From Streptomyces sp. CB01580 (lineage in GTDB: Bacteria; Actinomycetota; Actinomycetes; Streptomycetales; Streptomycetaceae): 64,000 bases of DNA. The notes under the pieces are model-generated. The model searched no databases, was not told the DNA's origin, and was given only the letters and a program-made list of their open reading frames with translations. Location of the stretch: contig NZ_LIXJ01000001.1 in NCBI RefSeq assembly GCF_001905795.1, positions 248,001 to 312,000 of the forward strand, given 5' to 3'. Positions 11,341-18,970 of this stretch are shown one piece after another (position 1 is the stretch's first letter; each line of letters starts with the position of its first letter). The position numbers and the translations under genes are program-made.

Positions 11341-12678
11341 ATGCGTTGGGCGGTCCCGTCGGCGATGTCCCGGGCGGCACTGCGTCTGTCGGTGCTGGTC
11401 GCCTCGGTCGCGATGGCGGCCACCGGGTGCTCCGGTACGGGGTCGACGTCCGGCGATGCGCGGCATCCGGCGGGGAGCGTGTTGCGCGTTCCGCAGGACT
11501 TCCCCTCGGTGCAGCAGGCGGTGGACGTCGCTCGCGAGGGCGAGACGGTACTGGTCGGCCCGGGTGTGTACCGGGAGAGCGTGCGCGTCACCAAACCCCG
11601 CGTGGTGCTGCGCGGAACGGACCGCAACAAGGTGGTCTTCGACGGCGGTGTGCGTCTGGCCAACGGCATCACCGTGACCGGCGCCGGCTCGGTGGTCGAG
11701 AACCTCACCGTGCACGGCTACCTCGCCAACGGCGTGCTGTTCACCGGCGTCACCGACGAGCGGTTGCAACGGCGCGGCGCCGGCGGCTCCGCCTACGACC
11801 CGCTGGACACCGCCCGCTTCCCCGCCGTCCGGGGCTTCCGCGCGACCCGGGTGACGGCGTACAACAACGGTCTGTACGGCATCTACGCCTTTGACGCGCG
11901 CGACGGCGTGATCGAGGACTCCTACGCCTCCGGGCACGCCGACTCGGGTATCTACGTCGGCCAGTGCAAGCCCTGCAACACCGTCGTCCGGGGCAACACG
12001 GTGGAGCGCAACGCGGTCGGCATCGAAATGACCAATGCCTCGGACGATCTGTCGGTGCTGGGCAATCTCGTCGCCCGCAACCGAGTCGGCGTCACGATCA
12101 ACTCCAATGACCTGGAGGCCCTCGCCCCGCAGCGCGGCGCGGTGATCGCGGGCAATGTGGTCGCCGACAACAACGCCGCCGACACGCCTCAGCAGGCGGA
12201 CGGGGGCTTCGGCATCGGCATCGGCATCGGCGGTGGCACCGGGAACCGCGTCCACCGCAACCTGGTTCAGGGCAATCGGGCGGCCGGAGTGGTCGTCACC
12301 GACCCGCCGGGGCATCCGGCGAGCGGCAATCGTGTCGAGGACAACCGCGCCACCGGCAACGGTATCGACCTCGTGCTGGCCTCGGCCGATCCCGGCAACT
12401 GTTTCGCGGGCAACCGGCCGGCCACCCAGAGCCCGGACGGCCTGGAGCGTCGCGCGGGCTGCGGCACCCGCGGCCGGGGCGGGCTGCCCACCGGCCGGAC
12501 GGCGCCGGTGCAGGCGCCGCCCGGCATGCCGTTCAGCCAGGTGCCGGCCCCGCCCGCCCAGCCGTCCATGCCGGACCCGACGGCCCCGGGCAGCCCAGCC
12601 ACCGGACTGCCGGGGGCCGTCGACGCGGCCGCGTACCCGCTGCCGAAGAGCGTGGACGCCGTGCCGCACTCGAACTGA
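11341..12678 (+). CDS. Right-handed beta-helix (NosD-like) lipoprotein
   Basis: Predicted exported, lipid-anchored parallel beta-helix protein of 445 residues. The start at 11341 is chosen because AGAAGG lies 8 bases upstream; an in-frame ATG at 11311 has no such site. A hydrophobic segment ends in MAATGC, a lipobox-like site with an atypical alanine at -3. The body starts with the pectate-lyase-like stretch FPSVQQAVDVAREGETVLVGPGVY and has repeated G-N-x-V turns (GNTVERNAVGIEM, GNLVARNRVGVTI, GNVVADNNA, HRNLVQGNRAAGV) typical of NosD/CASH domains. A cysteine pair, GQCKPC, lies mid-helix. The last 70 residues are proline-rich and look disordered. Such proteins bind or cleave polysaccharide or act as scaffolds; no catalytic set is recognised. 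Confidence 0.8.
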   Translation: MRWAVPSAMSRAALRLSVLVASVAMAATGCSGTGSTSGDARHPAGSVLRVPQDFPSVQQAVDVAREGETVLVGPGVYRESVRVTKPRVVLRGTDRNKVVFDGGVRLANGITVTGAGSVVENLTVHGYLANGVLFTGVTDERLQRRGAGGSAYDPLDTARFPAVRGFRATRVTAYNNGLYGIYAFDARDGVIEDSYASGHADSGIYVGQCKPCNTVVRGNTVERNAVGIEMTNASDDLSVLGNLVARNRVGVTINSNDLEALAPQRGAVIAGNVVADNNAADTPQQADGGFGIGIGIGGGTGNRVHRNLVQGNRAAGVVVTDPPGHPASGNRVEDNRATGNGIDLVLASADPGNCFAGNRPATQSPDGLERRAGCGTRGRGGLPTGRTAPVQAPPGMPFSQVPAPPAQPSMPDPTAPGSPATGLPGAVDAAAYPLPKSVDAVPHSN

Positions 12679-12753
12679 GCACGGTGCCCCGGAGGGCGGG
12701 TCGAGGCGGGCCGTCGGCGGCCGCGGAAGGCTGAGCTCTTGGGCACGGAGATG

Positions 12754-13581
12754 TCAGCCGGTCTTCCACGGCGTCTCGGGGAGCTTCGCGCGGCCGTCGC
12801 GTCCGGAGAACTCCACGGTGGTCGGAGTTCCCAGGCCCGAGATCCGCATCGTCACCCGCCGCAGGCCGCCGTCGGCGTCGACCCAGTACGTCAGCGGAGA
12901 CCGTTCGCCGTCCGGCCCCGCACCGGGCGTGGCACCCTGGGCGCGCGGCCCGGCGAACCGGTCGTAGCTGCGGCCGTCGATGCGCTCGCTCTCCAGCCAG
13001 CGGGCTCCGGACTGCGCGAGCAGCAGCGGGTTGTCGGGACGGTCCGCGCCGAGCCCGACCAGCAACCGGAGCCCGGCGTCCAGGGGATCGGTCGTGTAGG
13101 AACGCGCGGACCAGCCCGAGCGCGGGACGTGCTCGGCCTGCTGCCAGGGCGGGCTGTTGTCGCCCTCCCGCGCGGGGGCCAGGCCGAGGCCGCCGGTGTC
13201 CCAGACGATCAGGCCGTGGTCGAGCCGCCCGGCCGCGGGCCCGGAGGATCCGGAGGACCCGGTGGAACCGGTGACCTGGTAACTCCCCACGGCCCTGTGG
13301 GTCCGGTAGTCCACGACCCCCTTGACCCGCACCACCACTCCGCCGCCCTCGGTGGCGGTGAGGGTCACCGCCACGGGACTGGCCTGGTACAGGTTCAGCC
13401 GCGACAGCGCCAGCCTGGACGCCTCCTCCATCGTCACCGGCCGCTCGGTGGTGTCGGCGGAGAGGCTCCGGTAGGCGGCCAGGCCCCCCGCCGCGACGCC
13501 GCACACCGCGAGCGCGATCAGTGTTCTGAACCAGCGGGTCCGACGCGGCGTACACCCGCTGGTCTTCCTCTTCCGAGCCAT
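12754..13581 (-). CDS. Single-pass membrane-anchored protein of unknown function
   Basis: 275 residues. A basic N-terminus is followed by one hydrophobic segment (TLIALAVCGVAAGGLAAY), so the rest should face outside. The start at 13581 is preceded by a purine-rich GAAGAGAAAG. No family was recognised by eye. The exterior part has a glycine/serine linker (GSTGSSGSSG), a region with aromatic and charged residues and a C-terminal stretch with alternating polar and hydrophobic residues (VDADGGLRRVTMRISGLG) that resembles beta-strand proteins. It is encoded head-to-tail with the LAXTG surface protein but 363 bases downstream, separated by a repeat element, so co-transcription is uncertain. It converges with the beta-helix lipoprotein gene. 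Confidence 0.65.
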   Translation of the reverse strand: MARKRKTSGCTPRRTRWFRTLIALAVCGVAAGGLAAYRSLSADTTERPVTMEEASRLALSRLNLYQASPVAVTLTATEGGGVVVRVKGVVDYRTHRAVGSYQVTGSTGSSGSSGPAAGRLDHGLIVWDTGGLGLAPAREGDNSPPWQQAEHVPRSGWSARSYTTDPLDAGLRLLVGLGADRPDNPLLLAQSGARWLESERIDGRSYDRFAGPRAQGATPGAGPDGERSPLTYWVDADGGLRRVTMRISGLGTPTTVEFSGRDGRAKLPETPWKTG

Positions 13582-13702
13582 GCAGTCGCTTTCTCTTCGT
13601 CGGTCGGTCACGCAGGAGGGCGGGTCCGCGAACCGTTGGTCCGCGAACCCGCCCGATCCGGCGCGGAGGGTTACCGGTACCGGCTGCCCCTCTCGGGGGC
13701 CA

Positions 13703-13944
13703 GGCCCTGTCTTCCAACTGCCTTCGTTCGGCCGGAGGCCGGGCCGCGCGTCGTGCGGTGCGTGCGATCGCAAGGCGGCCGAAAGCCCTCGGATGGGGTC
13801 TCCCCTGCTCGAACGAAGTCGAGAGCTTGGGGAAGGGCTACGTGGGCTTTCGGCCAACGCCGAAGGGGGTCCCCCCTGGCCCTTAAGGCCTTGGGGGAGT
13901 GCGTGCCGGGCGGTGCGACGGGGCAAACGTTGCCGGGAGCGGCA
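13703..13944. repeat. Dispersed structured repeat, partial MITE-like copy
   Basis: The left part (13703-13787) matches the left part of the element at 23899-24113 closely: 17 of 20 bases of the terminal repeat, then the shared block GGCCGGAGGCCGGGCCG and GGTGCGTGCGATCG. It continues into GGGGTCTCCCCTG and the hairpin-forming runs at 13796-13834, 13848-13868 and 13868-13900. The right terminal inverted repeat is missing and the copy runs up to the stop codon of the next gene. It fills most of the 363-base gap 13582-13944; the first 120 bases of the gap show nothing else. It may also act as a transcription end. Confidence 0.5.
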
Positions 13945-16722
13945 CTAGCTGTACTGCGCCCTTCGCCTGCGCACCAGGACGACCAGCGCCGCGCCGAGGA
14001 CGGTGAGCGCGGCACAGCCGGCCAGGGCCAGCGGAACCATTTGGCTCATGCCGGTGGATGCCAGACCCGAGTTGGGTGCGTGGCCCGGTGGCCCCGGTAC
14101 ACCCGGTGCGCCCGGCGCCCCCGGTGAACCCGGTTTGCCCGGTACCGGCGTCGTCGGCGTCGGCGTCGGCGACGGGGTGGTGCCGGGCAGCCGGTGGTTG
14201 ACCGCTGTCACCGAGACCCCGGCGTCGAGATTGTCGGGGGTCAGCACCAGCGGTCCGAACACCGCCACGTCGGGTGCGGCGTAGCCTGCGGGCGGGCTGA
14301 CTTCCTGCCAGTAGTACGTACCCGGTGCGCCGGTGCCCTGGCAGACTCCGTCGGTCCCGGTCGTGCAGGGCTTGTCGACCCGCGTGTCCGGTTCCTCCCC
14401 GGTGGTCTGCAAGCCGTCGGAGCCGTTCGTCTCCTTCCACAGCTGGAACTTCGCCCGGGCCAGCGGTTTGCCGTCCTGGTCGTGCTTGACCAGGCGCAGC
14501 ACGCCCTCCTGTTGTCGGAAACCGAAGTCGTAGGTGTGGTCGTTCTCCCCCGGCCCGCCGGTGGTCAGCGCCCGCTCCGGGAACTTCGCGTCGCGCGGGA
14601 CGATGCCCTTGGAGTCGATGAAGTGGTTGTCCCCGACATCCGCGTCCGTGGGCACCCACTGGTACAGCGGGCCGTCCTTGGCGTAGTCGGCCGGATTGTC
14701 GAGGCGGATGGTGTACTTGGTCCTTGGATGGAGGCCGCCGGTGACATTGGAGTCGTCGAAGTAGTACTCGCCGCGCGCCGTCGTCCTGGTCGTTCCCACG
14801 AGCTTGCCCGACTCGTCGTACAGGTTGACGGTCGCGTCCACGACCGGGCGCTGGCCCGGGTTCTGGATGCCCTTGCGCTCGGGGTCGTACCAGACCCGGT
14901 TGCCGATCTGGAGCGGGGCCTGGTCGCAGAGCACCTCCAGGTCGCCCATCGAGGCGCCCTTGCCGAACGGGGCGACGTTGCCGGGCGGGTTGAGGCGGAG
15001 GCCGAACCCCGGGTCCTGCGCGCCATCATGCTGGAGGAACGACGTGCCGTAGCCGTAGGCGGTGTGGTTGGGGTCGAAGGAGGAGGTCGCGATGGTGTTC
15101 TCTGCCTTGGAGAGCGCCATGCCGGCGAACGCCGTGTTGCGGTGACCACCCCAGCTGGTGTCGAAGAACCGGGTGCCCCGAGGGGACAGCCCGCAGCCGT
15201 TGTTGGTGTCCATCACATACATGCCGTTCGCCGCGCATGCCTTGTTCAGGTCACCGCCCGACATGACGACGGCGGCGGAGTTCGGCGTGGGACCGGCAGG
15301 CGCGCGGTCGCCGAAGCGGTCGCGGAAGGCCAGCAGCATCGAGCCGTCGGCCTCGAAGGCGATCTCGCCCAGCTCCGGTTCGGGGTTGGCCATGGTGGAG
15401 TTGCCGCACGGACGGCCGTTCTGCGAGCCGGGGTAGGTGCTCGTCCACGGGAACCAGCCCGCGCCGTCGCACGGGCCACCGCCGACCGTCGAGCCGCGCG
15501 GGTAGTCCAGCGGCTGGTTCAGCACGGCCTGTTGGAAGGCGCCGGTGCCCAGGTCGAAGGGGAGAACCACCGCGCGCAGGTCCGAGACCTTCCCGGTGGA
15601 CTCGCCCGAGCAGACCCCGCCGAGGTAGCCGGTGCCGTCCTGCATTCCCAGGCCGAAGGGACGCCAGTCCCCGGGCGCCGGGCAGCCCGGGTCCGGGATC
15701 GCGTGGACGGCCTTCGGCGCCGCGGCGGTCGGCACGGTGGCGTCGTAGCGGTAGAGCTTGCGGTTGTTGAGGTTGACGACGAACAGGTCCTTGCCGTCAT
15801 CCGTGATCTTGATGCCGCCCAGACTCTCCTTGCCGGGCACGGCGAGGAACGCGTCATCGGTACCCGGGCCGTGGGCCGTCGTCCCCGCGTCCGGGACGAC
15901 GGTGAACAGGGAGGTCTTCTTCCGCGCGGGGTCGGTCACGTAGATGCCCCCGGCGTCACCCGGACCGTAGTCCGTGGTGCGCTTGGCCACCGCCGAGGAG
16001 AACACCCGCTTGTCGGCCTTGTTCCACGCGATGCCGAACAGCGTGCCGGTCTCGGCGTTGGTGGCGATGTTCGTGACGTCGACGTCGACACCGTCCTGGC
16101 CGCGCGCGTCATAGGGGAAGGAGACCAGCGTACGCTGAGCCCCACCCTCGCGCGTGGTCGGCTGACAGGTCGTCATCAGTGGTGCGTTCTTCTGGCAGTA
16201 GTCTCCCGGGTTCCACAGTCCGGTGGTGAACGCCACGCTCTTCCCGCCGGAGAGGTCGACGAACTCCTCGTTGCTGCTCAACTGGTTGGGCGCACCGTCC
16301 AGACCCTGGCGCGAGGCGAAGGCCGGGAACAGCACACCCGGCTTCGGATTCACCACCTGCACCCGGTACTTGCCGCTGGTGGCCTCGCCCGCCGCCGGAG
16401 TCAGTGTCACGGTGCCGTCGGCCGCCGTGACCCCCTCGGTGCCCACCCCGTTGTCGTCGGTGAGGGTCACCTTGACGCCCGCGATGCCCGGTTCCAGCGC
16501 GGGCGTCCATACGCCGCTGGTGTCCACGGCCCGGATCACCCGGACCGTCACAGATCCGTCCCCCGCCTGCGAGTACGCCGCAGGCGCCGCGGCTAACGAG
16601 CCACTACCGATGCCCAAGGCGAGCACGGCCAGACAGCCGACGGTGCGGCGACCGAGCACACCTGGCCGCAGCCGACGCGGCTGGGGCGCGGCTCCCTTCG
16701 CTTGTTCATTCTTAGATCTCAT
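13945..16722 (-). CDS. LAXTG-anchored surface protein with SdrD/SpaA-like domains and collagen-like stalk
   Basis: 925-residue cell-wall protein. An N-terminal signal (GRRTVGCLAVLALGIGSGSLAAAPAAYS) leads into an Ig-like domain, then a large central beta-propeller-like region (about 150-580) with repeated strand signatures such as GGIYVTDP and KDLFVVNLNNRKLYRYD. After that come an SdrD B-type repeat (IGNRVWYDPERKGIQNPGQ, residues about 600-720) and a SpaA/Cna-B-like domain (GVLRLVKHDQDGKPLARAKFQLW). A Thr-Pro segment and a Gly-X-Y run of about six triplets precede the sorting signal: LASTG (14050-14064), a hydrophobic segment and RRRR. LAXTG is the motif read by class E sortases in Streptomyces. 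Function as an adhesin or surface scaffold is inferred. No sortase gene or pilin partner is in the window. Confidence 0.82.
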   Translation of the reverse strand: MRSKNEQAKGAAPQPRRLRPGVLGRRTVGCLAVLALGIGSGSLAAAPAAYSQAGDGSVTVRVIRAVDTSGVWTPALEPGIAGVKVTLTDDNGVGTEGVTAADGTVTLTPAAGEATSGKYRVQVVNPKPGVLFPAFASRQGLDGAPNQLSSNEEFVDLSGGKSVAFTTGLWNPGDYCQKNAPLMTTCQPTTREGGAQRTLVSFPYDARGQDGVDVDVTNIATNAETGTLFGIAWNKADKRVFSSAVAKRTTDYGPGDAGGIYVTDPARKKTSLFTVVPDAGTTAHGPGTDDAFLAVPGKESLGGIKITDDGKDLFVVNLNNRKLYRYDATVPTAAAPKAVHAIPDPGCPAPGDWRPFGLGMQDGTGYLGGVCSGESTGKVSDLRAVVLPFDLGTGAFQQAVLNQPLDYPRGSTVGGGPCDGAGWFPWTSTYPGSQNGRPCGNSTMANPEPELGEIAFEADGSMLLAFRDRFGDRAPAGPTPNSAAVVMSGGDLNKACAANGMYVMDTNNGCGLSPRGTRFFDTSWGGHRNTAFAGMALSKAENTIATSSFDPNHTAYGYGTSFLQHDGAQDPGFGLRLNPPGNVAPFGKGASMGDLEVLCDQAPLQIGNRVWYDPERKGIQNPGQRPVVDATVNLYDESGKLVGTTRTTARGEYYFDDSNVTGGLHPRTKYTIRLDNPADYAKDGPLYQWVPTDADVGDNHFIDSKGIVPRDAKFPERALTTGGPGENDHTYDFGFRQQEGVLRLVKHDQDGKPLARAKFQLWKETNGSDGLQTTGEEPDTRVDKPCTTGTDGVCQGTGAPGTYYWQEVSPPAGYAAPDVAVFGPLVLTPDNLDAGVSVTAVNHRLPGTTPSPTPTPTTPVPGKPGSPGAPGAPGVPGPPGHAPNSGLASTGMSQMVPLALAGCAALTVLGAALVVLVRRRRAQYS

Positions 16723-17017
16723 CCCCTGCTCTCAGCGTTCAGTAGGGCCTGATGCCCTGCTCGTGAGGAAGTACATAGAGATGCGGAGAACCGCCTTGCG
16801 AGCGATCTTAGAAGGGCTTTGGGCAAGATCGTGGCGGAATGACGAACTCGGCCTCTGCGTACCGGGAGTTCGGTACGGTCGCCGGTGGGAATGTCGTCGT
16901 CGGGCGAGCACCGTCGCGGGCTCGGTGAGGGCTACGACGCCCTGACCACAAGCGAGTTCGACACCGGCGGAGCGGCGGGCCCTCGCTGTTCGTGGACCAC
17001 CCCGCTCCTCCGGGGCA

Positions 17018-17473
17018 TCACACCCTCGACGCGACGACGAGGCCGGGGCAGTGGGCGCGCATCGCATCCGGCACGTCCTCCGGGCGGCCCCGCAGATCCG
17101 AGAGCGTGATCGCCGGGAGGACCAGCGGATTCGGCTGACCTGTCGTCAGATGGGTGGTGCGGCGGAGTACGACGGTGACCCAGGGGTGGCCGGGGGCGCT
17201 CGGCCGTACGCCCGTGATGTCCGCCCAGGAGAAGAAGCCGAAACGGACGTACGTCACACCCGCGTCCGACAGCACCAGCGGTGGTCGAAACCCGGCGAGC
17301 AGCCGTCGGATGAAGGGGTGGAGCCAGGCGACGACGCCCACGGTGATTCCGCCGACGAGGCTGCCGGGCAGCCAGTCCAGTGCGGGAGTAGCCGAGCTGG
17401 TTTCGGCCTGGTCCGACACCGACAGCGTGACTGTGACCACGACGAGTCCCCCGATTCCATCGATCGACGACAC
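17018..17473 (-). CDS. Small membrane protein with PH-like domain, hypothetical
   Basis: 151 residues from a GTG start. A hydrophobic segment (LPGSLVGGITVGVVAWL) is followed by a soluble part with the order LVLSDAGVTYVRFGFFSWADITGV...VTVVLRR, which resembles the PH-like domains of bacterial membrane proteins that carry a short strand, W-x-D-I and another strand. It has no partner on the same strand within 290 bases. The reading frame has the GC-rich third-position pattern of its neighbours. The assignment rests on this pattern only, and the N-terminal 40 residues may be mis-started. No function can be assigned. Confidence 0.5.
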   Translation of the reverse strand: MSSIDGIGGLVVVTVTLSVSDQAETSSATPALDWLPGSLVGGITVGVVAWLHPFIRRLLAGFRPPLVLSDAGVTYVRFGFFSWADITGVRPSAPGHPWVTVVLRRTTHLTTGQPNPLVLPAITLSDLRGRPEDVPDAMRAHCPGLVVASRV

Positions 17474-18008
17474 GCGCGATCGGCTGACAAGTCGCCGAAG
17501 ACCGCGTCAACATGAGTCGGAGTCAGCTTGCCACGCACGGTCGGCCCTACGTCGGCGTAGCCGCTGCAAGACCGTGTCCTGTGGAGTGGTGACGCAGACT
17601 CAGGAGCTTGTCGGAGGAATGAGGTTGTCGCTGTCGGCCGCCGCCGGCAGGGTGCCGTTGCCGACCATGCGGGCGAGAGCGGGATGGCGGGTATCGCAGC
17701 CGTGGAGGCCGGTTCGGGGCGAGGCCGCCGAGGCCGGCGCCGACGACCGCGACGCGAAGCCCGTGCGGCGCGGGCGGTCGCCTGCCCGGATGCCGTCCGT
17801 ACGGCCTTCGCTCGACTTCGCACGGGCCCTCGCGCCCCACGCGAGGCGCTCACCCTCTCTCGGTGGAGGTGAAGTCAACGAGGGCCATACGAAAGGGAGT
17901 TGGAGCTCAGCAACCGTCGCCCAAGAAGTCGTACCGACGGGTACTGCAATCGCCGCAGACATGACAAGATCCGGCCTGTCCCCTTGCCCCCCGCTTTCGG
18001 AGTCAACG
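17474..18008. other. 535-base intergenic stretch before the M23 peptidase
   Basis: Carries no convincing gene. It should contain the promoters of the divergent membrane-protein and M23-peptidase genes. On the minus strand a short frame reads LRVAVVGAGLGGLA (about 17722-17763), the start of an FAD/NAD-binding fold, but the frame then becomes proline/arginine-rich. It may be a fragment of a lost flavoprotein gene or chance. No cyclic-di-AMP riboswitch of the kind found before some Streptomyces M23 genes was recognised. Confidence 0.35.
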
Positions 18009-18791
18009 ATGCGTCGCAGTGTCCGGGCCGTGCTGGCCCTCTCCCTCGCCGGACTGGCGGTCATGGTCCCGGTCGGATCGGCACAGGCCGACACCGTGGT
18101 GAGGGTGTCCGTCCCCAGTGGTCTGCCGCTCAACGTACGATCCGAGCCGCGCCTCGGCGCCCAGGTGGTCGGCAGCCTCGCCAACGGCAGCAAGGTGACG
18201 ATCACTTGCTACGGCCGGGGCGACAGCGTGCAGGGCATCGGCGGTGCCACCAACGTCTGGAACAAGGTGTCGAGCGGCGGCTGGGTCAGCGACGGCTTCC
18301 TGGAGACCGGCTCCAACAACCCGGTGGTGCCTCCCTGTTCCGGCGGCGCGCCGTTCAAGCTGCCCTACTCGGCCGGCCGGGCGTACACCGTGACCCAGAC
18401 CCCGGGTTCGGGCTACTCGCACAACGACGACTACAACCGGCACGCCGTCGACTTCGCCACACCCACCGGCACCCCCATCGTGGCCTCGGCCGCGGGCACC
18501 GTCTACTTCGAGGGCTGGAACGGCGCCGGCGGCATCATGGCGCTGATCGACCACGGCAACAACCGGTGCACCCAGTACGCCCACCTGAGCTCGACGATCA
18601 TCGACAGGGGCAACCGGGTGGCCCAGGGCCAGCAGATCGGCACCTCCGGCGCCACGGGGAACGTGTCGGGCCCGCATCTGCACTGGAACGTCGTGTACTG
18701 CGACAGCCAGCGCAGCCGCGAGATCCCCAACTCCGTGGAGACCGGCACCAACTATCCCACCGGTTCCGCCCCGGTGAGCCGGAACGGCTGA
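18009..18791 (+). CDS. Secreted SH3-domain M23 peptidase
   Basis: 260-residue exported zinc endopeptidase, expected to cut peptidoglycan cross-bridges. The start at 18009 gives a clean signal peptide (MRRSVRAVLALSLAGLAVM...AQA); upstream in-frame starts would put it inside. Residues about 35-105 form a bacterial SH3-like domain (GLPLNVRSEPRLGAQVVGSL). The catalytic LytM/M23 domain has the HxxxD motif in RHAVDFATPTGTPI and the HxH motif in GPHLHWNV, giving the zinc ligands. Cysteines at CYGRG, PPCSGG, NRCTQ and VYCDS may form disulphides, which fits secretion. The gene stands alone between a long upstream spacer and the convergent PP2C gene. Confidence 0.88.
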   Translation: MRRSVRAVLALSLAGLAVMVPVGSAQADTVVRVSVPSGLPLNVRSEPRLGAQVVGSLANGSKVTITCYGRGDSVQGIGGATNVWNKVSSGGWVSDGFLETGSNNPVVPPCSGGAPFKLPYSAGRAYTVTQTPGSGYSHNDDYNRHAVDFATPTGTPIVASAAGTVYFEGWNGAGGIMALIDHGNNRCTQYAHLSSTIIDRGNRVAQGQQIGTSGATGNVSGPHLHWNVVYCDSQRSREIPNSVETGTNYPTGSAPVSRNG

Positions 18792-18970
18792 CGGTCCACC
18801 GGCCCCCGTGTCGGTCACCGGAGTTGTCGTGGTGGACGGATACGTGATCGTCGCCGGAACCCGCCGCCCTTGCGAGGCGTGCCGGCCCGGCGGCCTTCTC
18901 CCGTCGGCGCCGCGTCCGCTCGCGGGGCTTCTCCCCGGCGCGACTCGCGGCCGCGTACCCGTCGCGCCCG

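Noticed and set aside
10069..12669. A minus-strand open frame of 866 codons covering the beta-helix gene and the DyP gene
   Set aside because: Only the part from 11280 down has family sequence. The rest is the GC-rich antisense of the lipoprotein gene.
17840..18008. Cyclic-di-AMP riboswitch before the M23 peptidase
   Set aside because: Such switches precede some Streptomyces wall hydrolases, but the conserved core sequence blocks were not found here.
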